This document shows positions 33,672 to 41,237 of a DNA stretch of 64,000 nucleotides, piece after piece; within the stretch, counting starts at the first letter, position 1; each line of letters starts with the position of its first letter. The notes under the pieces were generated by a model, which was not told the DNA's origin, did not search any database, and saw only the letters and a list, made by a program, of their open reading frames with translations. A program made the position numbers and the translations under genes. The stretch comes from Leifsonia aquatica H1aii (GTDB taxonomy: Bacteria > Actinomycetota > Actinomycetes > Actinomycetales > Microbacteriaceae): assembly GCF_000633535.1 (NCBI RefSeq), contig NZ_AYMR01000006.1, forward strand, positions 1-64,000, given 5' to 3'.

Positions 33672-34691
33672 CTATTCGCCGTCTCGGTGCGCGGGCGAGG
33701 GAGAGGGCGCGTGCTTGCGGAGGGCGCGGGCGGCGAGGATGGCGCCGGCCTCGGCATCGCGGGCCTTCACGATCGCGGCGTCGGACTTGAGGGGGAGGCT
33801 CAGGCCGTACTCGGCCTCCTCCCCGGCGAGGATCTCGCAGGCCCGCTCGACCTCGCGGTCGAGTTCGGCGCCGAGCAGCAGCGCCACGTTCGCGATCCAG
33901 ATCCAGAGCAGGAAAACGATGATGCCGGCCAGCGCGCCGTAGGTCTTGTCGTAGCTGCCGAAGTTCGCGACGTAGAACGCGAACCCGGTCGAGGCGATCC
34001 CGATCACGACGATCGCGGCGATGGAGCCGGTGGTCAGCCAGCGCAGCCGCGGGTAGCGCACGTTCGGCGACACTCCGTAGAGCAGGGCCACCAGCACCAC
34101 GAGCGCGACGACGACGACCGGCCAGCGCAGGATCGACCACGCGGTCTGGGCGGCTTCGCCGAGCCCGATGGCGTCGCCGATCGCCTGAGCGATCGGGCCG
34201 GAGACGACCAGCAGGATGGCGACGATGGCCACCAGCGCGAGGGCGGCGATGGTGACCACGAGCTGAGCCGGACGCAGCGCGAACGCCGTCCGCCCCTCCC
34301 GCACCTGGTAGATGCGGTTGAGGGCGCGCCCGAATCCGCCGACATAGCCGGAGGCGGACCACACCGAGCCGACGATCCCGATGGCCAGCGCGAGGCCGGT
34401 GGCGGGGGACTCCGCGAGTGCCTCGATCGGCCCGCGCACGACGTCCAGCATGCCCGGCGCCAGTTCGTTCACCATGCCGAACAGTGCGTCGATACCGGAC
34501 CGGCTCTGCCCCACCAGGCCCAGGATGCTGACCAGGGCGATCATCGCCGGGAACAGCGAGAGCACGCCGAAGTAGGTGAGGCCGGCGGCCAGATCGGTGC
34601 AGGCGTCACGGGAGAAGCCGCGCAGCGTGCCCTTCAGGATGAAGCCCCACGGGAGCCGGATCCACGGGACCGGAGTGCGCTCAGCCGTCAC
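33672..34691 (-). CDS. YihY/virulence factor BrkB family membrane protein
   Basis: A 339-residue protein with about six helices. DLAAGLTYFGVLSLFPAMIAL, VSPNVRYPRLRWLTTGS and YGALAGIIVFLLWIWIANVALLLGAELD are hallmarks of the YihY family, despite the old RNase BN name. The function is unknown, probably envelope-related. It overlaps the DUF3618-like gene by 11 bases and forms one operon with that gene and the holin-X gene. Confidence 0.9.
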   Translation of the reverse strand: MTAERTPVPWIRLPWGFILKGTLRGFSRDACTDLAAGLTYFGVLSLFPAMIALVSILGLVGQSRSGIDALFGMVNELAPGMLDVVRGPIEALAESPATGLALAIGIVGSVWSASGYVGGFGRALNRIYQVREGRTAFALRPAQLVVTIAALALVAIVAILLVVSGPIAQAIGDAIGLGEAAQTAWSILRWPVVVVALVVLVALLYGVSPNVRYPRLRWLTTGSIAAIVVIGIASTGFAFYVANFGSYDKTYGALAGIIVFLLWIWIANVALLLGAELDREVERACEILAGEEAEYGLSLPLKSDAAIVKARDAEAGAILAARALRKHAPSPSPAHRDGE

Positions 34692-34938
34692 GCCGGCGCT
34701 TCCGGATCAGCAGGGTGGCGACCCCCGCCGCGATGGTCGCGGCCGCGAGCAGCACGGCGCCCGCCGCGACCGGGTGCGAGCGGATCTGGATGCGCGGGTT
34801 GAACGTGGCGAAGATGTCGTCGAGCGTTCCGGCCAGCTCACTGCGCGTGAGCTCGAGGTCGAGCTCGATGGTGTTCATCCCGGCGCCCTTCGGCAGCGGC
34901 GGGCGGGTGGCGCCGGCACGGCCGGGCGTCGCGCTCAC
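34681..34938 (-). CDS. DUF3618 family small membrane protein
   Basis: An 85-residue protein started at the GTG at 34938, which overlaps the previous stop (GTGA). The sequence LELTRSELAGTLDDI is the DUF3618 helix, followed by one transmembrane helix and a basic C-terminal tail (RKRRRDG). It is commonly found with holin-X and YihY genes in actinobacteria, as here. Function unknown. Confidence 0.8.
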   Translation of the reverse strand: MSATPGRAGATRPPLPKGAGMNTIELDLELTRSELAGTLDDIFATFNPRIQIRSHPVAAGAVLLAAATIAAGVATLLIRKRRRDG

Positions 34939-35393
34939 GGCTGCTCGCCCTTCAGGGCGTGGGCGTCGGCCTTGAGCTCCGACCCGAGGTCGTCGGGGAT
35001 CGGCGGGACACCCCGTTTGAGGCTGGCCCGGCCGATGAGCACGGCGATGATCGCCAGCACGATCAGGATTCCCGCCACGATCAGGGCGGCGAGCCACGCG
35101 GGCACGATCAGCGCGAAGGCGAGCACCGCGGCTGTGACGAGCACACCGAGGGCGAAGAACACGAAGACGAGCGCCCCGACCAGCAGGCCCGCGCCGATCC
35201 CGGCCGCCTTGGCCTTGGCCGTCATCTCGGCCTTGAACAGGGCGAGCTCGGCGGTCACCAGGCGCTTGAGCTGGGCCACCAGATCGCGGGTCAGCTCCGG
35301 CAGCGGTCTCAGACCGCGCGTCGTGCGCCGCCGTTCGCGGGGGAGGGCGGGCCCCGCCGCGGGGCCGCCGGTGCTCGTGCTGTCGTGACTCAT
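34935..35393 (-). CDS. Phage holin superfamily III (Actinobacterial holin-X) protein
   Basis: A 152-residue membrane protein from the ATG at 35393. A charged amphipathic helix (LTRDLVAQLKRLVTAELALF) precedes two adjacent hydrophobic helices (about 65-120) and a soluble tail. Despite the family name there is no phage gene nearby; these proteins are ordinary actinobacterial envelope components of unknown function. A GTG 15 bases upstream is an alternative start. Confidence 0.8.
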   Translation of the reverse strand: MSHDSTSTGGPAAGPALPRERRRTTRGLRPLPELTRDLVAQLKRLVTAELALFKAEMTAKAKAAGIGAGLLVGALVFVFFALGVLVTAAVLAFALIVPAWLAALIVAGILIVLAIIAVLIGRASLKRGVPPIPDDLGSELKADAHALKGEQP

Positions 35394-35458
35394 CCTGTGC
35401 CGTCTCACCTTTCGCTGTACGCCGACCGTACCCCGATGGGATGGTGCACACTAGGGAC

Positions 35459-35986
35459 ATGAGCGGCAACGACTCCTCCGGTCGCGGCGGCGTCCTGGTG
35501 GCGGTGGTCGCCGGGCAGCCGGTCGCGGTGCTCGAGCAGGCGGCCCGGCTGGCGACCGACCTCCACGTCCCGTTGGTGTGCGCCACCGTCGACCCGAACC
35601 GCTACCTCGTCTCCAACTACGTGGACGGCACCGTCGTCGCCCTGCCGTACGACCCGGACCTCCCTGAGGCCGAGGAGGAGGAGTTCGACGCCGAGCTGGA
35701 GGAGCGCATCCGCGCCGTGCTCGCGGGGCGCGGCGTCCCGTTCGTCCTGCGCCAGCTGGCGGGCGACCCCGCGTGGGCGCTGACCCGGCTGGCCGACGAG
35801 ATCGACGCCCGGTACATCGTGGTCGGGACGCGTGAGGCGGGGCTGCGCGGCAGCCTGCGCGAGTTCTTCAACGGCTCGGTCGCGGTGCACCTGGCGCACC
35901 GGCAGCACCGTCCCGTGATCGTCGTGCCGCTCGCGCCGGTGCCCGGCGCCGAGACGCTGCCGTGGGAAGACCTCACGCAGCGGTGA
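35459..35986 (+). CDS. Universal stress protein family protein
   Basis: A 175-residue UspA-fold protein. GVLVAVVAGQPVA begins the fold. VVGTREAGLRGSLREFFNGSVAVHLAHR is interpretable as the ATP-binding G-2x-G-9x-G-S motif. AGGGAC precedes the ATG at 35459. An acidic insertion (EAEEEEFDAELEE) is unusual. The stop overlaps the GTG of the first FluC gene, so it is the lead gene of a three-gene operon. Confidence 0.85.
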   Translation: MSGNDSSGRGGVLVAVVAGQPVAVLEQAARLATDLHVPLVCATVDPNRYLVSNYVDGTVVALPYDPDLPEAEEEEFDAELEERIRAVLAGRGVPFVLRQLAGDPAWALTRLADEIDARYIVVGTREAGLRGSLREFFNGSVAVHLAHRQHRPVIVVPLAPVPGAETLPWEDLTQR

Positions 35987-36441
35987 CGTCGCGGCCTCCC
36001 CTCCCCGTGCATCTGCACTGGCGCTCCGTGCTGCTCGTCTTCGTCGGCGGCGCGCTCGGGACGACGGTGCGGTACCTGATCTCGACCGCCGTCCCTCCGG
36101 TGCTCGGGCTGCCTCTCGCGACGGTCGGCATCAACGTCGTCGGTGCGTTCGTCCTCGGCTGGCTGCTGGAGGCGCTGGCGTTGCGCGGTCCCGACGAGGG
36201 CCGCCGCCGTTCGGTGCGGCTCTTCGTCGGCACCGGCATCCTGGGCGGCTTCACCACCTACAGCGCGTTCGCCGTCGACACCGACGGCCTGATCGTCGCC
36301 CAGAACCTCGGCGGCAGCATCATCTACGCCGTGGCGACGATCGCCGTCGGTGCGCTCGCCTCGATCGCGGGCATCGCCCTGGGAGCCGCGCTCGGCCGAC
36401 GCCGGGCCGACCGGCTGCACCGGGAAGGGGGAGACGCGTGA
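35983..36441 (+). CDS. crcB: FluC/CrcB fluoride channel subunit 1
   Basis: A 152-residue membrane protein with four helices. GGALGTTVRYLIS, TVGINVVGAFVLGW and GTGILGGFTTYSAF are FluC motifs; the last carries the Phe/Ser track of the fluoride pore. The start overlaps the stress-protein stop by four bases. FluC channels are dual-topology dimers that expel fluoride, and paired genes usually encode two oppositely oriented subunits. I see no fluoride riboswitch upstream. Confidence 0.92.
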   Translation: MTSRPPLPVHLHWRSVLLVFVGGALGTTVRYLISTAVPPVLGLPLATVGINVVGAFVLGWLLEALALRGPDEGRRRSVRLFVGTGILGGFTTYSAFAVDTDGLIVAQNLGGSIIYAVATIAVGALASIAGIALGAALGRRRADRLHREGGDA

Positions 36442-36812
36442 CGCCTCTCCTCGTCCTCGCCGTAGCGGTCGCGGGCGGCCTCGGTGCCGTGGCGCGCCTG
36501 GTGCTCGACGGCGTGACCCGCAGCCTCGTGCGGGTGAACTTCCCCCTCGGCACGACCGTGATCAACGTGACCGGCTCGTTCCTGCTCGGGCTCGTCACCG
36601 GCCTGGCCCTCGCGAACGGGCTCCCGGCCGAGTGGCGCGCGATCCTGGGCACCGGCTTCCTCGGCGGGTACACGACCTTCAGCACGGCGAGCTACGAGAC
36701 GGTGCGCCTCGAGCAGCAGCGCCGCTATCGGGCCGCGCTGTTCAACGGCGTCGGGATGCTGCTGCTCGCGCTCGCCGCGGCCGGCCTCGGTCTCTGGCTC
36801 GGCCAGCTCTGA
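36438..36812 (+). CDS. crcB: FluC/CrcB fluoride channel subunit 2
   Basis: A 124-residue paralogue of the upstream subunit. GGLGAVARLVLDG, TTVINVTGSFLLGL and GTGFLGGYTTFSTAS carry the pore and Na+-site residues. The GTG start overlaps the previous stop by four bases, consistent with a 1:1 heterodimer. Confidence 0.92.
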   Translation: MTPLLVLAVAVAGGLGAVARLVLDGVTRSLVRVNFPLGTTVINVTGSFLLGLVTGLALANGLPAEWRAILGTGFLGGYTTFSTASYETVRLEQQRRYRAALFNGVGMLLLALAAAGLGLWLGQL

Positions 36813-36831
36813 TCCGGTCCGCTCCGATGCG

Positions 36832-36852
36832 GCCGGCACGGCCGATGCCGGC
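36832..36852. terminator. Hairpin between convergent genes
   Basis: GCCGGCA and TGCCGGC arms flank a seven-base loop, 19 bases after the FluC2 stop and 26 bases from the end of the opposing gene. No T tract; possible bidirectional terminator. Confidence 0.35.
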
Positions 36853-36878
36853 TCGGATGGCACCGGTGCAGACGCCGC

Positions 36879-37241
36879 TCAGTCCGTGGCGGCGTCCCGC
36901 TCCATCCACCACTCGGTGAACTCCTCCGCCCGCCCGTCCGGCGCCAGGAGGATCACCCACAGATTGCTGTAGCTGGGGCCGTCGCGGTAGTCGGTGACGC
37001 CCTCCACGAAGTACTGCGGGCCGTCCTGACCGACCAGCTGCCATTCGAACGACGCGGCGCCCGGTTCGTCGCGTGCGTCGAGCCAGCCCTCCACGATCTC
37101 GATGTGGCCGTCCCACGGCTCGGCGAACGGTTCGGTCCGGTAGCTCGCGTCCTCGGTGAAGAGGGCCCGGATGTCGTCGGGGTCGTTCGACTCCCACGCG
37201 CGTCGGTAGTCGTCGATCCAGGTGGTGATCGCGTCGGCCAT
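36879..37241 (-). CDS. SnoaL-like/NTF2-fold protein
   Basis: A 120-residue protein that fits a cone-shaped NTF2 fold: ITTWIDDYRRAWESNDPDDIRALFTEDASYR is the typical first helix pair, and EFTEWWMERD the last strand. No catalytic residue set can be assigned, so the ligand or reaction is unknown. It stands alone between convergent and divergent neighbours. Confidence 0.75.
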   Translation of the reverse strand: MADAITTWIDDYRRAWESNDPDDIRALFTEDASYRTEPFAEPWDGHIEIVEGWLDARDEPGAASFEWQLVGQDGPQYFVEGVTDYRDGPSYSNLWVILLAPDGRAEEFTEWWMERDAATD

Positions 37242-37311
37242 GCCCCCGTTATACGCCCTGGCCACCTCGACCCGCCAGCCTGGTGCGCGACCGGCGGATA
37301 CGCTATGCGCC

Positions 37312-37812
37312 ATGACTCCGCAGTTCGAAGAGTGGGCGGCCTTCAACACCGCGGTCGCCGGGGCCGGTGCGGCCCTGGGCGGCCTCCTGATCGTCGCGCT
37401 GTCGGTCAACATCAAGCAGATCGCCGAGTCGCGCGGCCTGGCCGCACGGGCGGGCGCGTCGATCGCCTCCCTCATCCTCGGCGTCGCCCTGTGCTGCCTC
37501 GCCCTGATCCCGGGGCAGAGCACCGTCGGATTCGGAGTCCAGGTGCTCGTCGGCGCCCTCGCCTGCGGGGTCGTCGCCGTACTCGCGGCCCGCGCGATCC
37601 GGCACGACGAGACACGGACCGGCTACCACCAGTACGACGCGTCGCAGATCATCCCGTTCGTGATCCCGCTTCTCGCCTACCTGACCGGGGGTGTGCTGCT
37701 GCTGGCCGCCCTTCCGGCCGCGGGTCTGGTGCTGGTGGCCGTCGCCACCATCCTGGCGATCATCGCCACCGTGCTGTTCTCGTGGGTGGCGCTGATCGAG
37801 GTGCTGCGCTGA
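37312..37812 (+). CDS. Hypothetical membrane protein
   Basis: A 166-residue protein with about five hydrophobic helices. The N-terminal FEEWAAFNTAVAGAGAALGGLLIVALSVN is a recurring actinobacterial membrane module of unknown function. It lies in a divergent arrangement with the SnoaL-like gene across 70 bases. No motif points to transport or catalysis. Confidence 0.65.
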   Translation: MTPQFEEWAAFNTAVAGAGAALGGLLIVALSVNIKQIAESRGLAARAGASIASLILGVALCCLALIPGQSTVGFGVQVLVGALACGVVAVLAARAIRHDETRTGYHQYDASQIIPFVIPLLAYLTGGVLLLAALPAAGLVLVAVATILAIIATVLFSWVALIEVLR

Positions 37813-37872
37813 CCGGGAGGTCGGCGGGAGACGGAGCAGAGGCCGTCGCCGTTCCGGGATCCCTCTCCGGCG

Positions 37873-38286
37873 TCAGTGGAGCGCGAAGGGAGGCGTCTCG
37901 ACGCCCGGCGTGAGCGCCTCGGCCGGGTCGGAGCCGACCGCGACGATGCGGTTGCGCTCGTCGACGTGCACCACGTGCGGGACGAAGGAGCGGGCCTCCG
38001 CCTCGTCCATCTGCGCGTACGCCATGACGATCACCAGGTCGCCGACCTCGGCGAGGTGCGCGGCGGCGCCGTTCACGCCGATCACGCCGCTGCCGCGCTC
38101 GCCGGGGATGAGGTAGGTCTCGAACCGGCTTCCGTTGGCGATGTCGACGACCGACACCTGCTGCCCGGGCAGCAGATCGGCAGCGTCGAGGAGGTCCTGG
38201 TCGACGGTTAGCGAACCGACGTAGTGCAGGTCGGCGTGCGTGACCGTGGCGCGGTGGATCTTGGACATGAACATCGTGCGGAGCAT
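37873..38286 (-). CDS. panD: Aspartate 1-decarboxylase (pyruvoyl enzyme)
   Basis: A 137-residue proenzyme that makes beta-alanine for pantothenate. [17 protein letters not shown] contains the Gly24-Ser25 processing site that yields the pyruvoyl group, at the canonical position. NGAAAH and the Tyr-containing late segment also fit. panB and panC are not in the window, so panD is a single-gene unit here. Confidence 0.95.
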   Translation of the reverse strand: MLRTMFMSKIHRATVTHADLHYVGSLTVDQDLLDAADLLPGQQVSVVDIANGSRFETYLIPGERGSGVIGVNGAAAHLAEVGDLVIVMAYAQMDEAEARSFVPHVVHVDERNRIVAVGSDPAEALTPGVETPPFALH

Positions 38287-38326
38287 GACGGCCGTTCTGG
38301 GTCGGTGGCGAGAGTCGGCGGGCTGG

Positions 38327-38779
38327 TCAGCTCGCGGCGAGCGTCAGCTGCGGCAGGGCGGCGACGAGCGCGGCCAGCTCGGGGAGGTCGGTCGCCTCGG
38401 CGAGGGCGCGCTCCAGAGCGACGTCGTGCACCGGGCGGGCGCGGTCGAGCAAGGCATGGCCGTCCCGGGTCAGCTCGGTGTAGATCCCGCGACGGTCGTC
38501 GAGGCAGTCGACCCGGGTGAGCAGTCCGCGCTCCTCGAGACGGTTCACGAGGCGAGTGGTCGCGCTCGGGCTCAGCGCGCTCGCCCGCGCCAGCTGCTGC
38601 ATGCGCATGTGCCAGCCGTCCTGGCGGTTGAGCGCGTCGAGCACCGTGTACTCCACCACCGAGAGCCCGGCCTCGCGAGTCAGGGCCCGCTCGAGTTCCG
38701 TCTCGATGAAGTTGTGCAGGGCGGCGAGGGTGCGCCACCCCTGGGCGCGTACCTCGACGGCGTCGTCCGCGATGCCCAT
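38327..38779 (-). CDS. MarR family transcriptional regulator
   Basis: A 150-residue regulator. The winged helix reads [28 protein letters not shown] with a [11 protein letters not shown] wing. GAGGAG precedes the ATG at 38779. It is divergent from an MFS transporter, and the spacer carries an 18-base perfect palindrome that should be the operator for both genes. Confidence 0.9.
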   Translation of the reverse strand: MGIADDAVEVRAQGWRTLAALHNFIETELERALTREAGLSVVEYTVLDALNRQDGWHMRMQQLARASALSPSATTRLVNRLEERGLLTRVDCLDDRRGIYTELTRDGHALLDRARPVHDVALERALAEATDLPELAALVAALPQLTLAAS

Positions 38780-38808
38780 GGGGTCTCCTCTGCTCGGGTT
38801 GCGCAATC

Positions 38809-38826
38809 TAGTTGCACGTGCAACTA
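38809..38826. promoter_or_regulatory. MarR operator
   Basis: TAGTTGCACGTGCAACTA is a perfect 18-base palindrome located 29 bases from the marR start and 72 bases from the MFS start. Confidence 0.8.
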
Positions 38827-38898
38827 TTTATAGCGCGTCTGCAAGTACCACGATACGCGATCCCCCCACCCGTACCTCATCACTCACGGAGTCTTCCC

Positions 38899-40089
38899 AT
38901 GCCTGCTGGCCTGATCGCCCTTGCCCTCGGTGGATTCGGCATCGGTCTCACCGAGTTCGTCATCGCGGGGCTGCTGCCCGAGGTGGCCGCCGACTTCCGG
39001 GTCGACGAGGCCGCCGCGGGGTGGCTCATCTCCGGCTACGCGCTCGCCGTCGCCGTCGGCGCGATCGGGCTCACCGCCGCCGCGACGCGCATCCCGCGCA
39101 AAGCGGCGCTGCTCGGGCTGATGGTGCTGTTCATCCTCGGCAACCTGCTGTCGGCCCTCGCCCCCACCTACGCGATGATGCTCGGCGGACGCGTCGTCGC
39201 CGCCCTCTGCCACGGCGCGTTCTTCGGCATCGGCTCGGTCGTCGCGGCCGGGCTCGTCGCGCCAGAGAAGCGCGCCCGGGCCATCGCTATCATGTTCACG
39301 GGCCTCACCGCCGCCAACGTCCTCGGTGTGCCGCTGGGAACCCTGCTCGGGCAGGAGGCGGGCTGGCGTTCGACCTTCTGGGCCATCACCGGGATCGGCG
39401 TGATCGCCCTGATCGGCGTCTCCGTCCTGGTGCCGCGCGAGGTCTCCGCCGCCGGGGCCACGAGCCTGCGCCGGGAGCTCGGCGCGTTCCGATCGGGGCA
39501 GGTGTGGTTCTCCCTCGTCGCCACCGTGCTCGGGTTCGGCGGGATGTTCGGCGCCTTCACCTACATCGCCTACACCCTCACCGGCGTCTCGGGGTTCTCC
39601 GCCGGGGCCGTGCCCTGGCTGCTCATCCTCTTCGGACTCGGCCTGTTCGCCGGCAACGCAATCGGCGGCCGGCTCGCCGACCGGTCGATCGACCGGACGC
39701 TGCTCATCCTGCTCGCCGTGCTCGTGCTGGTCCTGGCCGGCTTCGCGCTCGTCGCCGCGCTGCCGATTCCCACGGTCGTCGCGCTGGTCCTGATGGGGGC
39801 GGCGGGATTCGCCACCGTCCCCGCCCTCCAGCTGCGGGTGCTGACCTACGCCGACCATGCCCCGACGCTCGCGTCGGGGGCGAACATCGCCGCGTTCAAC
39901 GTCGGCAATGCGATCGGTGCCTGGCTGGGAGGCCTGACCATCGCCGCGGGCCTCGGCTACACCTCGCCGCTCTGGGTCGGCGCGGCCATGACGGTCGGCG
40001 CGCTCGTGGTGATCGCGGTGGCAGCCGTCGCCGCGCGCCGGTCCCGCGCGGTCATCGCGCCGAAGCCGGACGAAGCCCTTTCGGTCTAG
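38899..40089 (+). CDS. MFS transporter (AraJ/DHA1 efflux type)
   Basis: A 396-residue 12-helix transporter. GIGLTEFVIAGLLPEVAADF at the first helix and the later RVVAALCHGAFFGIGSVVAA segment are typical of AraJ/YdhP/sugar- and drug-efflux permeases. GGAG lies seven bases before the ATG. Control by the divergent MarR protein suggests induction by an antimicrobial or phenolic compound. Confidence 0.88.
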   Translation: MPAGLIALALGGFGIGLTEFVIAGLLPEVAADFRVDEAAAGWLISGYALAVAVGAIGLTAAATRIPRKAALLGLMVLFILGNLLSALAPTYAMMLGGRVVAALCHGAFFGIGSVVAAGLVAPEKRARAIAIMFTGLTAANVLGVPLGTLLGQEAGWRSTFWAITGIGVIALIGVSVLVPREVSAAGATSLRRELGAFRSGQVWFSLVATVLGFGGMFGAFTYIAYTLTGVSGFSAGAVPWLLILFGLGLFAGNAIGGRLADRSIDRTLLILLAVLVLVLAGFALVAALPIPTVVALVLMGAAGFATVPALQLRVLTYADHAPTLASGANIAAFNVGNAIGAWLGGLTIAAGLGYTSPLWVGAAMTVGALVVIAVAAVAARRSRAVIAPKPDEALSV

Positions 40090-40176
40090 TAGACGGAGGC
40101 GTACACTCACCGGTGTCCCGAACGAACTGGACGACCCCGAGGAAATGACACGCGTGACGATCAGGGGGTGATCGTG

Positions 40177-41157
40177 ATGGTGGATGTGGCCGAAGACCCA
40201 CCCCCGTCGCGCCTCGCCGTCCGCATCCTGCTGGGCTCCCTGCTCGGAGGCGCCGGCCTGGTCGTCCTGGGACTCCTCTTCGGCGGAGGTTCCGCTCGCG
40301 CCGAGGCGCCGGCGCCCCCGCCTCCCGCCGCGTCGAGCGGCCTCGGGGGCGCGGTCTCCGGGCTCACCGATGGGCTGGGTCAGGCGGTCGGAGCGGTCAC
40401 CTCGCAGCTGGCGCCCGCGGTCCCCGAGCCGGTGCGGCAGGTCGTTGCGCAGGTCGTGGCGCCGGTGACCTCGGCCGTCTCCCGCGTCGCCGGATCGGAC
40501 CCCGTGACGACGATCGTGCAGCCCGTGGCCACCACCGTCGACACGGTCGTGACGTCGACGCCGGTCGTCGGCGACGTGGTGACAGGGTTGCTCGGCAGCG
40601 CTCCGGTGGAGTCGGCCACCACGCCGGTGACCGGCCTCGTCGATCAGACCGTCGCCGGCGTCGCGGGGGTCGTGAGCGACACCGTCGCCCCCCTCGCTCC
40701 ACCCGGCGACTCGACGCCGCCGGTCGTCTCCGTCCCGCCCGCCCCGGGCATCGCCGGGCCGGGTACGGGATCGCCGCTCGCCGCCGCGACCGTCGCGGCC
40801 ACGTCCGCGCCGGGCGCGACCGCCGCCGCGGCACCGGGAGCCGTGACGTTCCCGCGGAGCACCCTCTTCCTCGCGTCGCCGATCGCGGCCGCCGCCGGAG
40901 CAGGTGCGGGCGGACCGGCCGGGCAGGATCCGGCGGTCCCCGGACGGCCGGGCGGGAACGGTCAAGCGCCCCCGGGCATGCCCTCGGGCAGCGCCGGGAC
41001 CGGCTCGGCCGCGCCGGGCGGCGGCACGGTCATGCCCACGGCCATCGCCGACGGCACCGCCCTGCCCGGTAGTGCTCCGGGCCGCATCGCACACGTCATC
41101 ACGGACGACCGCATCCCGGCGTCCCCTGTCGCCGACCACGACACCAGCCCCGACTGA
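40177..41157 (+). CDS. Secreted Ala/Pro/Val-rich protein preceding the chaplin-like gene
   Basis: A 326-residue low-complexity protein. I prefer the ATG at 40177, with AGGGGG eight bases upstream; GTG codons at 40168 and 40174 are alternatives. One hydrophobic segment (about 15-40) ends in SARAEAP, a plausible signal cleavage. The mature part repeats Val/Thr/Pro-rich amphipathic motifs (such as VVAQVVAPVTSAVS and TPVVGDVVTG), then an Ala/Gly/Pro tail. No Cys and no enzyme motif. It lies 80 bases before the LAxTG repeat protein and probably shares its surface role. Confidence 0.6.
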   Translation: MVDVAEDPPPSRLAVRILLGSLLGGAGLVVLGLLFGGGSARAEAPAPPPPAASSGLGGAVSGLTDGLGQAVGAVTSQLAPAVPEPVRQVVAQVVAPVTSAVSRVAGSDPVTTIVQPVATTVDTVVTSTPVVGDVVTGLLGSAPVESATTPVTGLVDQTVAGVAGVVSDTVAPLAPPGDSTPPVVSVPPAPGIAGPGTGSPLAAATVAATSAPGATAAAAPGAVTFPRSTLFLASPIAAAAGAGAGGPAGQDPAVPGRPGGNGQAPPGMPSGSAGTGSAAPGGGTVMPTAIADGTALPGSAPGRIAHVITDDRIPASPVADHDTSPD

Positions 41158-41237
41158 GTGGGTCCCGTCTGCCCGCGGGCAGAACGCGACCCTGCCTCCC
41201 GAGCGGAGGCGACACCACTCATTCGAAAGGCTGAATC

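Noticed and set aside
34935-35393. A prophage remnant, because of the holin family name.
   Set aside because: No other phage gene is present; holin-X with DUF3618 and YihY is a normal actinobacterial chromosomal set.
35983-36812. A fluoride riboswitch controlling the crcB pair.
   Set aside because: The genes overlap the stress-protein gene, and the sequence before 35459 shows no recognisable fluoride aptamer.
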